A stretch of DNA of 64,000 nt from Climacteris rufus (Eukaryota; Chordata; Aves; Passeriformes; Climacteridae), in NCBI GenBank assembly GCA_013398175.1, contig VZRZ01006570.1:1-64000 (forward strand), written 5' to 3'. The first letter of the stretch is position 1. Each line of letters opens with the position of its first letter. The notes beneath the pieces were generated by a model. It saw nothing but the letters and a program-made list of their open reading frames with translations. It was not told where the DNA came from and made no database searches. Shown piece by piece: positions 37,422 to 50,708 of this stretch. The position numbers and the translations under genes are program-made.

Positions 37422-39357
37422 ACTCTCTCTGCAAAGATAATAACTATCCTGCTAATGGGTCATCTATAACAACCCTTACTGTTTATTCACTTTTCTTCTA
37501 TTAAATGTCTACATGGGAAGTAATGGAAACTTTCTTATATATCGACAGGGCTGCTAATAAGAAGCTGGGTGAATTACTCTGATGTCAAAAGAGTTTTTAC
37601 CCTGCTTAAATCAGAAAGTGTCATATTCAGAGAAGTATTCAGCCATTGACTGAGAGACCTTCCTGTTTCTCTATGTCATCTTTTCTGTCTCGGGGACTGC
37701 AGTTAATGTTTCCATTAAATTTCTGTGGAATCATCACAGTAACCTGCAGGAGAGTGTGCTGGAGCAGACTATGCCACACAGTAACTTTCTTTGCCAGCAA
37801 AGGAACAAAAAGGGAAACAGGAAGGGACTGTAGGTTTGAACACAAGGCCAATATGACACACGTTGTTTCCTAAGGTTTATAAGTTGCAGACAGTGTTTAA
37901 AGTATGTGAATTTCACATTCCCTTTGATATTACTAATGTTTATCTTAGTGCTTAATAAATCACTAGTTTGATTTACTTCAGTAATAATAAAGCTATACTT
38001 GCAGCAACCTTAATATTAGCTATGTGTGTTTGCATTGGATGAAGTCTAAAGTTGCAGAACTATTTATTAAACATTTCCTGGCATGTGTGGTAGAATTGTG
38101 ACTGCATAGCTGCATTACATTACATTACATTACAAAAGATATTTTGGGGAATATTTTATACTCTCTTTCTTTCAACCACAACACAGATTACAAATAAAGA
38201 AAATCCCTTTGTTAAAATTGCTGTAGAACAAACAAAAAATTATTATATTTCACTTATCATACAAGAACTTTCAGGGGAGATACTCTTTAATTTAGCCTTA
38301 ACTCACCCAGGTGTGCATGAATATTCTAAGACTTTATACATTAGTAATATGTAAGATAAAACTATAAAAGCTTTGCAGTATCATGGGTATAATAGCAGCA
38401 TGAGATGAGCTATTCTTATCCTACCTTTGTCTTTCAGGTAGCCAGCTGAACAGTTCAACACAGATTTTTTATTTCTGTTGTTGAAAAATAATTGGCAATA
38501 ACAGCATATATTCAATACACCATGTTGTTTTCACTCCTTTCACATCCAATGGAGCCAGATGAATCATGATCCTTGGCCCACTGTACTCAGGGACATCATG
38601 TTGTGTTATGTGCAGAAAAACAGGCACAAGTATGTATAATATTCTTTGGAGAATAAGCAGTGCTTCAGAGGCTTATTTTTCTTTTACACACATATATATC
38701 ATAAAATATTAAAGAAAATCCTGCTGAATGATGTTAGCGCACATGTGTAATGGTGTGGGAAAGCTAATTATAGTAGATAATTTTCAAATCAAAGGCAAGG
38801 AGTTTCATTTCCAAACCAACTGTTAGCAGTTGCAGTTGGAAACCCTGAACTTATTACTCTAATTATTGTACTTTTATATTGTCATAATTCCAAGGGAACC
38901 TGTCCATGGCTCTTGTTGTTGTTGACATGTCCACATCAGAAGGATAGTTATTGTCTGCCCCAAAGAGCCTATAATCAGAGCAGCAGCAAAAGAAGGCAAG
39001 AAATGGAGAGCTAGGAAACTCACTGTATTAAAGAAATCCACTGATTTGAGTAATAAGCAACTACAACTGTGGCAAGGAACTTATCACCTTTCTTTCAAAG
39101 CCCTTTACAGTGTATATGGATGTATTTTTAATGATAATTGTATTTTTATGCAATTATGAATTAAAAATAATAAGCTCTGGAGGCCTGGAAATATGCTCAC
39201 ATGGCATAAGTGTAACAAGGGGAGTCAAGAAAAGAAAATTATTTGCTCTGTGGAAAGATTGTTTTTGCACCCTCCTCCCTCATTAAGAATAAACTGTAAA
39301 TGGCTGGTTGTGCTGGTAGTGTTGCCTAAAGCAGGGGACAGAAAAACATTGCAACAG
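37422..39357. other. No recognised gene; short microsatellite
   Basis: AT-rich DNA with a (cattac/attac) pentamer run at 38113-38133 (four units). Nothing else recognised. Confidence 0.55.
38113..38133. repeat. (ATTAC)n microsatellite
   Basis: Four consecutive copies of attac preceded by c. Confidence 0.9.
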
Positions 39358-39640
39358 TGTTAGACTAGTAACATAAAAAGCAGGTCCTTTATTGAAATCT
39401 TTCAAGGTGCATGATGTGGCTATATGCACGATTGGAATGTGATTTCCATGGTTTTTATAAGTTTAACAAATTAGCTTATCAATTGAATATTGTCCAATTA
39501 AAAAAGAAGTCCATTAGGATACCTAGCCCCTGGGTTCAGCCCCCTACTGAGACACCCCCCCCCNTCTGTGGTTCCAGGAAGTAGCAACATTATGCTAGGA
39601 TCTTAGGAATGTGTTTTGTCTATCTAACTATTGGAGTAGA
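39358..39640 (-). mobile_element. LTR fragment of an endogenous retrovirus (antisense)
   Basis: Begins tgttagactagtaac, typical of the end of an antisense bird LTR. The minus strand carries aataaa (complement of 39388-39393) and a TATA-like tataaaaa (complement of 39452-39459). A C-run with one N (39564) lies within. The right border is not clear and no target duplication was found, so the U3 side may be truncated by the next LTR or by drift. There is no retroviral gene. Class is unassigned. Confidence 0.6.
39564..39564. other. Single unknown base after a C-run
   Basis: An N directly follows nine C bases (39555-39563), probably an unresolved homopolymer. Confidence 0.9.
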
Positions 39641-39703
39641 AAAAATACTGACAGTAGTCTACAGAGCTATGAATATATGAAAAATATATAAAAAGCAAAA
39701 GTC

Positions 39704-40302
39704 TTTAGGCACCAGTAGAGTTAATTTTCTGCACAGTGTCTGGTATGCAGTGGTATCTTGGATTTGTGCTGGGAGCAGCGTTGAAAACACAGGGTTGTTT
39801 CTGTTACTTCTGAGCATTGTTCACACAGAGCCATGGTCTTTGCTGCCCCCCACCACATCCCACCAGCAGGAAGATTGGGGGTTCACAAGGAGTTGGGAGG
39901 GAACACAACCAGGACAGTTGAGTCCAGCTGACTCAAAGAGTATCTCATGCCATATGGCATTATGCTCAGCACATAAACCAGGGCAAAAGCTGGCTGGAAA
40001 CCACCACTCAGGAACAGACTGGACATTGACTACTTGGTTATGAAGAATTGGCTCTCATTTGCATGACTAGACTTTCTTTGATTTTATTTCTTTCTATCTT
40101 TTTTCCTGTAGTCCTTGTTGTTATTTTCATTTGAATTATAATTTCATTATAAGTTTATTTAATTTCATTTTATTTTTTCAATTTTTGAACTGTTCTTATC
40201 TCAACTTACAAGTTTTCTCACTCTCAGCCTTTCAGTTCTCACATTGCTATCCTGATGGGTTAGGAGTGAGGAAGCTGCTGGGACTTTTAGCTGTCCATCA
40301 CA
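39704..40302 (+). mobile_element. Old LTR of an endogenous retrovirus (sense)
   Basis: Contains in order the blocks agagttaattttctgcacag, gtatcttggatttgtgctggga, ggttcacaaggagttgggaggga, atgccatatggcattatgctcag, a weak TATA-like cataaacc (39972-39979) and aactgttcttatctcaactta near the 3' side. This order is that of a widespread bird LTR family in plus orientation. Both ends are diverged (the expected TG and the terminal gttaaaccacaaca are degraded), no target duplication is visible, and there is no internal retroviral sequence. The plus-strand 97-codon frame at 39750-40043 lies within the LTR and is not a gene. Confidence 0.75.
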
Positions 40303-41882
40303 AGCATTTAGTATTTGTATCGTGTTACTTGTTTGGTTTTTTTTTTTCATTCTCAGGAAAAGCCAGAATAACAACCTATTATTAAGTCAAATAATAACTC
40401 ATTTGTTGGTCATATGGAAGTTTGAAATCACTGGATGTAGCCCCAAGGTAAAGGTACCTAAAATGATGGTCTTTAGGGTGAAAGTTGAAATCATTATTTG
40501 GGTTTTTTTAAATAATACTTCAATCAAATAAATAAAATTATTACATTTGTAAAACTGATGTTTTTCATAATGGGCAAAGATGATACTGAAGAAAGAAGTT
40601 AATGCAGCTCAGCTTTAATTTATGTCTTTGAGTGCAATGAAGCCATACACTTGCTTTTTAAGTAATTATTTGTTTTATGTTATTGTCACCTCTTTGTCAC
40701 AGCTGCCTTTTCCATCCAACTGCAGCTACTCCTCCAGAGTACAAAATCATAATGAATCTCTACATCATACGGAGTTTGAAGGGCTTATTCATTTTTCCCA
40801 CAAAAGTTAAATAAAGTAAAAAACTTTCAGCCCATCAATCCTTTAGCAAGCTGTCCAAGGTGACATTTCATTGGTGCATTTTGTCAGTGAATAAATCGTA
40901 CAACATGCTCTGAAAAAAAAGTGGAAAACGTTCAGTCCTTTTTCATTAGATCTGTCCAAAGCTGAACCACTGGAGATTACATACAAAAAGCACATAAGAC
41001 AGAAAAGTGCTATTCTGTCTATAAACTGCATTAATCATTCATTTCCTTCTGAGTGGTTTGAGTCACTGCCCTTTCTCTGGTTAGGTCCAAAACTGGCAAT
41101 TTAATTTTGAGCTGCATGACAGATACATTTCAAAGAAATCACAGACATAATGACTCCTGTCAAGCTTGATAAAGTCCTCATTCATCAATTAAGGAGCTTC
41201 CAATAAGGCAAGATGGGTAGAGCAAAATGGGACCAATCACATGATAATATGAACAGAGTTGGGTTTGCCAGGATTTTCCCCCTCTCTCTCTCACGCATAC
41301 AGAATCACATATTCCCCAAAACAAACACACCTGTACACACACACCCCCTCACACATGTTCTTCTTGTTGATTCTGGGAATAGAAATAACTAAAAGGCTTC
41401 TATTCACTGATATGAACTAATTACCTAAGGGACTGCAATTACTTTACTGCTCCACTGACAGGAAGTGTCAAAGAGCTGACCAAAGATAATAAACACCTGA
41501 GGAGTCACCATTTACTGCAGTGTCAAAATGATTTTTTATTAGTTAAATTTTTACAGCCTATACTGAAAATAAGTGTTCAAATAAAAGTGATTTAGGTAAA
41601 GAAATAGTAATGCAATAAAATCTAATGAATTTTTGAAAAATATGCTACATAAACAAGTGAAGCTCCGATAATATAGAGGAGGCACAATGTGATAGTTTAA
41701 GGACCAATTTAAAGTAGCGATAAGCCAATTAAAGGGACACTGTCATGGGTCCAATACAGGGCTAAATCAGTGGATGTTCTAGATACTGAAGAGTCATTTT
41801 GCAGTTAAAGACTTGGCTAAATGCAAAGACTTCCTGCTCAGGGTGTCCTAATCAGACATCACTAACAAACTTTATTTTACGA
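40303..41882. other. No recognised feature
   Basis: AT-rich DNA with a pyrimidine-rich and CA-rich stretch at about 41278-41355. No gene or transposon recognised. Confidence 0.55.
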
Positions 41883-41962
41883 AGTAGCCTAGGATAAGAA
41901 AGTCCAGAGTAGTCTAGGATAAGAAACCATACCCTAGAGTAACCTAGGATAAGAAAGACTTG
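41883..41962. repeat. Three-copy minisatellite, 25-30 bp units
   Basis: Copies begin agtagcctaggataagaaa (41883), agtagtctaggataagaaa (41908) and agtaacctaggataagaaa (41938). Unit lengths are 25 and 30 bases, with substitutions between copies. Confidence 0.85.
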
Positions 41963-44900
41963 TGTACCTTTATGCATAAATGAGTCATTAAAGAAATTTT
42001 GGAGTAGATTTCACACCAAAGTCTTCTATTAGGTGACGAGAGCACAAGCATTGCTGCAAGTTCTACACCTGCTTAAATCATCAAAAGTAACTGATTTTAC
42101 TTGGCATCTTTGATGATACCAGTAGGAACAGATTAATAAAAATTGCTTTACTGGTTCCTGCCCCTCTTTCAACTTTGCTCCCTTTCTACATTTCTAACAT
42201 TATAATAGATCCATTTCTACCACTTCTCACCACTAAGAATATGATTTCTTTTATGCCCTAAGAGGAATGACAGAATATTCAGAAATCAGACATATTTTTC
42301 TTTCCATACGTATTTTTCTTTCCAGATAATTTCTAATAAAACGTCCGTGTTTAGGCTAATTGAAAGAGAAATAGTGCTACTGGCCCACAATGAAAAATCA
42401 CGAAATACTGCTGTTTGGGCTAGATTCAGAACAGATTTCTTCTTGGACACCTGGTGCCCTGACTTTTTTATGTACTTAATTTCACCGCCAATGAAGGTTT
42501 TTTCTGACATTTGGAGTAAGCAAAGCCATAACTCCTCATATTCTTGTCTTCTGTCTGTGTTTAGAGCTCCTTCAGAGGAGCAACCAGTCATACTGGAGTA
42601 GTCTTATAACTTCAAGGTTCAGAAGAAGAGTGGAGGAACACAGAAATGGTGGAAAGTCATCTTTAGTCTTTCTCCTTCCACTTTTTAGCTTAAGAAATAC
42701 AATAATAGATAATGTCATAATTTCCTAAATACATGCTAACAACCTCCTCATTAAATTTTGGCATTTAAAACCACTCAAATCTTTCTTTGCAGAGAAGTTT
42801 TCCCTTTGCAGCAAACTTGATCCTTATTTTTTGTAATGTTTTACATAATATCTGAAATAGCCTATATTAACAAGTGTTTTCTACTAGCAGACTTTGCTCT
42901 CAGTTTCATTTAATGATGACACAAGTTTTTGATGTTTGTTGATTTGTAACTTGGGCTTTTATAAATATGCATAAAAATTAGTTTCAAAAAATTATCTGTG
43001 AAGGCACGAAAGTAGTTTCTACATACTTATTAACTGGCCAACATGTTTTGAAATTTTCACCTGAAAGTGAAAAGTGATCACGCTGCAAAGGGCTTACACT
43101 GACAGAACACTTGGTTCACCTTCTACAAGTGAAGACAACAGGCACCTAACAGCAGTACGAAATGGATTGCATTGAAAGATTCCACCTTTTCTCAGATTCT
43201 AACCTTTTTATAGTTATACATGAGCGGAATTTCTATTAAAATATTGCAGATTTTTTCTTATTTTATTTACAGATCACCTTTTGAGACTCTTGGAACACTA
43301 AGAATACCTTGGCTTTCATGATGCAGTCAGTGGGAAGACTTCCTCATTGTTTTATAAATGTCCAAGATTCTCAAAATATTCCTTTTACAGGTCTAAGGCA
43401 GTATTTTGAATGGCTCTATCAAGATGAGCTGAAAAATGTTAAGCCTGTCATGGTCAAATTTTAGCTCGGGGAATCTATGGCTGTGTTTGAAGTTCTTTCC
43501 GGGAAGCATGAACAAAGAAATTTTTCCATGAGATACTCCTGTCTTCCACAAAACTTGAAGGGAAATGAGCATTGTCTCCCTTATTTCCTCCATATTGTCC
43601 ACGTATTTGCATAGGAGAAGGCACACAAAGCCTCCTTACAGCCACAGAACAGTCTCTGGCAGCTTTTCCTCTGCTATGCTTTGCCAGGGGGCCAGGAGGC
43701 TGCACAGGAAGGGGAAAGGATAGTTACTGCTGTGCTGCTCAGCTGGCAAAGAGGGTTATGAATCTCTCAACCAGGAATGAAAAACTTTGGTGTACTTCAC
43801 CTCTGTGGGAGAAAAATGTTCTCTGCAGATTATTTAGAAGTTTGAAAGTCTGAATCAGACAATAAGTAATACTGAGTTAAAAGCAAGAAGGTGTTGAAAA
43901 CTCAAAGTAGTTCTCGCCCACAGGCCTAATTTAGAGCGTTTGAAAGTACAGTGGAACCCACTGAGACAATAAACCTTTAGCCTCCTTAGGATATTGTCCT
44001 ACAGAATGTGAAAAAGATGATAAGTACCTGTATAAAATCTGAAACCAGAAAAGAACAGTAGTTTATGTGGGTATGAATACGTCATTTGAGATAGTACTCT
44101 ACTTAACACTGTTTAATGAAAAAGAACTGGTTTAGATAAGGATCACAAGGAACTGGCTTACTTTCGTAAACTAAACAATTTTTGAAATTATTACATTTAA
44201 TTGTAATTTCAAAAAAGGTAAAAGCCTTCAAAATAATTTTAACAACAATTATCATTCAATAGGTGGAGCCACAAAATGCACAATGCTCCTCCAAAAATAA
44301 AACTAATGTCTGTTTGCAAGTATTGTTCACAATACCCTTATTTTTTACCCTTCATAAAATCATACTTGTGTCATACATATTGTCATAAAGCCATGGTAAC
44401 TATGCAAATGCCAATATCAAATCGTGGGTAAGATGTTTTATTTCAAGATAATATTTTTAGTGTGTTTATGAAAACTTTATTGCAATTTTAAATACAAATA
44501 ATCTGTACTGCGTATTTATCTCAGTATCTTTATTGTAACCTGTTCTTTCTTAATGGAACAGTATCTTTTACAATTTCCTCCTAATGAATGTTACAGTTAT
44601 TTTCTAACTACTCAGATTTCAAACAATTTGTCCCAAGACTGGCAGCATTTGTTTACAACTGTCAATTGGGTTTCTACCAGATTTAAGAAAATGTTCAAAC
44701 CATTTCATTCCATTTTGCCCTTTGAACTTTTTTCAATAGAAATATGTCCCTTTTACTGGTACTGAATTAAAGCCTTTTTTAATTCCCAATGAATTTTGAT
44801 GTTTATTGGACCATTCGGACTTCTGAAAATTAATTACTAGTCACAAGAAGTTAGAATGCTCACAGAAGTGAATAACAATTTTTAAAATGCACTACCAAGA

Positions 44901-47499
44901 TCCTGACTTGTTAAGCATCAAGAAAGAGGGAATATGGAGAATTGTGATCTCCTTCTCCTAGTGAGACCAGTGATGACATCACTGAATGTTTCTTTCAGTA
45001 GTTCTGATTTTAATCCTTGCTGAAGCTCACAGCTTCCAAACAGTGAAACAGAATATAAGAGGTAACCCTTGTTGAATGTACTTGGTTTGGTTGTTTCCTA
45101 GTTGGTTTGATGATCTGTAGTTGATAGGTACCAATTGGATGAGGATGAAAGGTCATGAAAGCCTAACAGAAGGTCTCAATTAGCATACAGGAAAGGTCGA
45201 ATTAATTATTTTTCCAATAACACCTCTAAAATATTTTCGTGAGACTATAAACGGTGAAACTCTTCCTTTAGAAAGTTTAAATATTCAGCATACCTCATGT
45301 AGTTTTCTTCATGTCTGGAAATACAAGATGTTTCTGACAACTATAAACTTAGCTATTTGCTTACAACATTTTACAATGCTGTCCAACATGCTACATGCTC
45401 CCAGTTGTTAAGTGAAAACTTTGCCTTCATTATGTTTATATTACAATTCCAATGGTCTATAGGGAACAGAGATGTGAGTTTATAGTGTGATCAAATGTGC
45501 TACAGTACCACCTGTTCTATGCCGTAATGCATACTCTGTTTAACAAAATAAAGGTTGTAGTAGGAATCCAAAAGGATCATATTGCATAACACTGATTATA
45601 TAGGACATCTAAACCGTATACTCTGTTTTCTCCCTTCTTTACTGCTTTTAGCTTCCATTTAGATCTTTCATCTACCTCTGGAATAATAATAGTGGTATGT
45701 TTAAACAGGGATTTGCAGCACAAAATTCTACTATCTCAGTGTTTTTACTTGGCTAAAGGCTAGAAACAGAAGATCACCTTGAAAAATCTTTATATTCTTA
45801 TTTGGTTTCTAAGTTCTCATATATTGCTCCTTTTAGAGCCTAGTAAGATTAGGATGCCTAAGTCAGTGGTCTTAACTCATAATTTAGTGATTAATATTGG
45901 TGCTTTAAGACATAAGTCCAACACCAAAACACGTAGGGCAACTGAGAAAATATGCCCTACATTAAAATAAATGACAGATCTTTCTTTCCTCTCCAGGACA
46001 GTCAGGTTTGACATTTGCAGTAATACAAAAGTTGCAAAAAGATAGTTATTCAAAATTAATCTCTCCGTTAAAATGCCTTTGTGACTAATAGGAAAAAAAC
46101 CTTGCATACAGTGCTATAAATCTTTCTGCTAGCACTAAACCCTTCTAATTATGGGTTAGACTAACAATACATACTAAAATTTATGTGCAAATACAACTAA
46201 TGTGATTTTTTTTCTAATTCCATCTCTGACATGGAACTGAATAAGGAATCTCTAAAGGAATACAAATAAACAAGTAGATTAAAATAATTTTTCTAGATTT
46301 CCAAGTATCCTGATACTAAATAGTTGCAGGTGCTCTACTTCTGCTAATTCAAAAAAGAGAGAAATTAAAACAAAATCTAGCTGCCTGCAGCTACTTACTA
46401 TCAAGTTGTTTAACAATGAAGTAGTTCATTTGCAATTTCATATAAATTCCCTAAGAGAACTCCTATTCTATTATATTTTTAATTCTCCCCCCCTTTTTTT
46501 TCTGTTATTGAAGATGATTCAGTTTTGTTGCTCTAATGTGACAATAATTCAGAAGAATTTACGAAAATCTTGAACCTAAAATCTATATTTTGATCCTGTC
46601 TATGCTGACTGCAAGTAGAAATGTTTCTGTTATTATTTGAATGGAAACAGTATTTTAGTTACTAGAATATTTACATTTCAAAGGAAATTAATATTTAAAA
46701 CGCAACTTTATTTTTCAGATTCACATGAGTCAGATGTATACACACCTTCACAATGTGGTTCCATGAGTTGAAGTCTGTTTCTGAAATTCATGAAACAAAT
46801 TATTGATGGTTTCAATTATTTTCAGTTTTCATCTGTCCTTCAACTTGAAATTCTGTTGTTTAGCATTCTGTTTTTAGAAGCAGTAGGTAATGAACACTAG
46901 GTAGATCACTGCTTCTGAGGATCCTTGAAAACATTTATATCAAGCTGGTCTAAGAGAGTTATTTTTTAATGAAAGGTCTCTAACTCACAGGCTCTGGGGA
47001 GCGCATTTATGTATTAAGGTCAAAGTTAAGTAATATGGTTTTTGGTGAAAAATATTATTTTGCTAACTGTGCTTTTGAAACTAATGGTCCTTTACAATCC
47101 CAAAGAATAAGAATAAATTAATGTAAAAACGCACAATCCTGAGGGAAGTTTACATTATTTGAAGGACAGTTCAGAAAGAAATAACTGCATTACTAGCACT
47201 GTGTGAAAAGTAGCCTGATGATAAAACAAAATGCATATGGCCAAAGAAGTTTTTTATATGGCTAAAGGAGGGAATTAGAGGTCTGTCTTACTGAAAAATC
47301 AGTTAAATGAGTTACAAATGATAACAACACTTTCAAAATGCTAGTATTGCATGCAGAATGCAATGTACTCTATATATGTGGGTGAGCATGTATCTATCTC
47401 AAAAGGAAAACAATAATAACCCATTAAATGGTTGGAATATTGGTGATGAGAAGATGATTGAAATACATGCCTTGGAGAGAGAAATAAAAGTCAGAAAAA
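41963..47499. other. No recognised gene; small tandem repeat
   Basis: AT-rich DNA. An 18-base unit tatttttctttccatacg is partly repeated at 42293-42325. Short open frames on both strands show no known protein character. Confidence 0.55.
42293..42325. repeat. 18-bp tandem duplication (1.8 copies)
   Basis: tatttttctttccatacg at 42293-42310 is followed directly by tatttttctttccag. Confidence 0.85.
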
Positions 47500-47547
47500 A
47501 AAAAGTCATATAAAAAGTCATGTAAAAAACCATGTAAAAAGTGAGTG
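47500..47547. repeat. 12-bp tandem repeat, four units
   Basis: Units aaaaagtcatat, aaaaagtcatgt, aaaaaaccatgt and aaaaagtgagtg follow each other without spacing. Confidence 0.85.
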
Positions 47548-47995
47548 TACTGAAATATTGTGGGGAAAAGATGTAATGTAATTGGGAGCTAAACGAGAAG
47601 CTAAGCATCACTGAATCCATCAATGACACAGCTAGGGTCAATCCACCCGAAATTCTAAAGTAATTGGAAATTCACCCTGAAGTAATTGGTCACTGACATG
47701 TCTAGATTCAATCAAAGTCAGTAATGAGCCAGAAATACTAGTGCCCTTTATCTATTTTTGTGAAATAGTGTCAACATTTAGAGTACATATGAAATACAAG
47801 CTTTAGTATGTGAAGGGACTACAAAAGAAGGGGAACAGTCTTGTCAAGTGGGATTGAACCTCTCATTTCCTTCTGGATCATTAATTCAGACAGCAGTCAT
47901 GCATGTTTTCAGTACCCCTCTGTATCTTAAAGCAGGCACTGAACTATATGCATAAAAGGTTTTAGCATACTACATAACCTGATCTTCTTCTGCAA

Positions 47996-49178
47996 CAAGG
48001 GGATGATGGGAAGGCTGTGGATATTCTTCACGTAGCATTTAATAGAGACTTTGACACAGTTTTCCACAGTAGTCTATTGGAGAAACCGCTGACTCATGGC
48101 TTAAATGTGTGCACTCTTCACTGGGTAAAAACTGGCTGGATGGCCCAGCCTAGAGGGCACTGGGGAATGGCGGAGCATCTGGTTTGTGTCTGGTCACTAC
48201 TGGGGGGGTCCTCAGGATGAGTGTTGGGTTCAGTCCTGTTTTATATCTTTATCGATGACCTGGAGATCAAGTGCACCCTCACTCAGTTTGCAGATGACGC
48301 CAAGTTGGGTGGGTGGGAGTGTAGATCTGCTGGAGGGCAGGAAGGCTCTGCAGAAGGATCTGGGCAGGCTGGATTTGTGGCTTGAGGCCAAGTGTATGAG
48401 GTTCAACAAGGTCAAGTGCCAGGTTCTGCCCTTCGGTCACAACAACCACATGCACAGCTACAGGTTGGGGCAGAGTGGTTGGAAAGTGGCCAGTCAGAAA
48501 AGCACCTGGGAGTGCTGGTCAACACCTGCCTGAACATGAGCTATGAGTGTGCCTACATGGCCAACAAGGCCAATGGCATCCTGGCCTGTATCAGCAATAG
48601 CGTGGCCAGCAGGACTGGGACAGTGATTGTCCCTCATGTACTCAGAGCTGTTGAAGACACCTCAAGTTCTGTGTCCAGTTCTGGGTCCCTCAGTTCAGGA
48701 AAGACATTGAGATTCTGGACAAGCCTGGACAAGAGCAACATAGCTGGTGGAGGATCTGGAACACAAGTCTTATGTGGAGTGGCTGAGGGAGCTGGGTATG
48801 TTCAGCCTGGAGAAAAGGAGGCTCAGCGGTGACCTTATCACTCTCTATAACTACCTGAAAGGAAGCTGTAGGCAGGTGAGGGTTGGCCTCCACTCCCATG
48901 CAAACAGTGACAGAAGGAGATGACATAGCCCAAATCTTCACCAGGGAAGGTTAAGGTTAGACATCAGGAAGAATTTTATCGTGAAAAAGGTTGTCAAGCA
49001 TTGGAACTACCCAGGAAAGTAGTGGAGTTACCATCCTTGGAGGTGTTCAAGAAATGACTGGATGTGGCACTTAGTGCCATGGTCTACTTGACAAGGTGGT
49101 GATCAGCCAAATATTGGACTCAGTGATCTCAGAGATATTTTCCAACTTTAATGATTCTGTGATTCTTTGATTCTGTGA
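47996..49178 (+). repeat. CR1 LINE, partial reverse transcriptase and complete 3' tail (sense)
   Basis: The best preserved CR1 copy here. It begins inside the reverse-transcriptase domain (GKAVDI at 48008-48031, then FDTV and LLEK motifs), so it is 5'-truncated and lacks the endonuclease. The catalytic box FADD is intact at 48287-48298. A stop codon (tga, 48218-48220) lies upstream of the box. The reading frame shifts after the box and returns by about 48470, where motifs KANGILACI and SVASRT of the C-terminal part follow (about 48560-48620). The 3' UTR follows (gtatgttcagcctggagaaaaggaggctc and later blocks). The copy ends with three 8-base units attctgtg, attctttg, attctgtg at 49154-49177, the diagnostic CR1 tail. 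It is inactive because of truncation, the stop and the frameshifts. Flanking minus-strand frames are shadows. Confidence 0.92.
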
Positions 49179-50517
49179 CTAACAAATTCCAAGCAGCACT
49201 TTAGCAAGAGCTTTGCAGAGATAATCTCTAATTGACGATCGAATTGGTACGAAAATGGATACTAATATATAAGCTAACACTTTTTTGGTAAATTGTGAGA
49301 GATACTCCTGTATTTCTATAAGGACCCACACGGCACTTTTATCCAAATTTCTAGTTTACTTTCAAGGCTTGCAAAGAAATTTAATGCCCTGCATATTACA
49401 AAATTGGGTCACCATGGCCAGCCAAAGAAATGTCTTTTTTTTCGTCTCTCTGTTCCATTTCACCATTTTACTACAGAAAATTGAAAGTCCCTGTTCCAAG
49501 TTCTGGTAACTAACATAAAGCTTTCTGTATTCTCTATCTAAAACTCTGTATTATTGACAGGCATCCTACTCATTTCACAGGGCCTCCAAGAATGTGATTT
49601 GAATGGGCTAACCCCAAGACTTTCGAGAAGGACTAGAAAAAAACCCAAACATATGTAAAAAAATCATAGAAATGCATTGCTAACTCCAATAGTGAAAGAA
49701 TTCTCATGCAAATCACCATTGCCATTGAGAATGTAGTTAGAAACTACAGCTTTCCAACTATTTATGTCAGTAAACAAACCCACCCTTTCAGAGGACCTTT
49801 TTGGGTTCAGCTGCTGCTTACAATATTGCACACCATTGCCTGACAGCTACCTTAAGAAGAATTGACTTCCTGTAGAAAGAACATATGTGCTAGGGATACA
49901 AGCAGTTGAGAGATAAACAGTCAAACTGTGGGACACTTTGTCAATGAAGAAAGATAAAATATAGAAGGTGCATTACACATTAGGTGAAGGACACTGATAG
50001 TATAACATGGAAAGTAGCATACAAAAGTATTTCCAAATAGAATAAAGATCAAGAAAAAAAGGTGTGTACTCACAGAGGCTGGTAGACTAGATCTAGAGAT
50101 CCTAGGAGGCTGTTTCTTTGTTGCCATTAAATAGTTCTTTATACTTTTAAGTCATGCATCTTTTGCCTTTCCCTTTTTTCCCTATCTGTCAGAAGGAAGC
50201 ACTATTAAAGAAAAGAGAGATTTTCTCTGAAAAATAACCCATGTACAGATTCTGGCTCAGTAAGAATGGATTTAGTTTGTAAAGCAGATAAAAACATCAA
50301 GAAAGTTGTATTCTTTATATACCTTTTAGTGAACACATCTGCTACCTGACACATTTAAAATTGCATAATATTTCTTGACTGCAGAAAATAAGTTCAGTGG
50401 GGTAACAGAGTATGGTAACTGAGATATTATTGAACTATGGAAGTCTGAACCCTAACCACTGAACAAGTAAAATAGGCTACAAAATGTACTGTCTTGAACT
50501 GAATTATTTATGCCAAG
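49179..50517. other. No recognised feature
   Basis: AT-rich unique-looking DNA without exon or transposon signals. Confidence 0.55.
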
Positions 50518-50576
50518 TCAAACAAACAAACAAACCAACAAACCAACAAACCAATCAACCAACCAACCAACCAACC
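50518..50576. repeat. (CAAA)n/(CCAA)n compound microsatellite
   Basis: Tetramers change from caaa to ccaa along the run, with one interruption (ccaatcaacc). Confidence 0.9.
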
Positions 50577-50708
50577 GTGATGAGTATCCTCCTAGAGGTT
50601 GTCTTCAAGGTGTGGGTCCAAATATAAGTGAAGAGAAAATGTCACAGGTCTTCTGAGTTCCAACTTGCTAGCTCTAAGAATGAAAGGAGTTGGCTGGATG
50701 TAAAGATA

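Noticed and set aside
44403..44410. Octamer atgcaaat (also near 10913, 56384 and 59417)
   Set aside because: The motif recurs throughout the AT-rich window and is not informative on its own.
47500..47547. Regular 12-bp repeats, considered as a CRISPR-like array
   Set aside because: The units are contiguous with no spacers, are diverged, and the context is a vertebrate genome.
48186..48832. Two overlapping plus-strand frames of 115 and 146 codons, considered as host genes
   Set aside because: They are broken parts of a CR1 reverse transcriptase and its 3' region.
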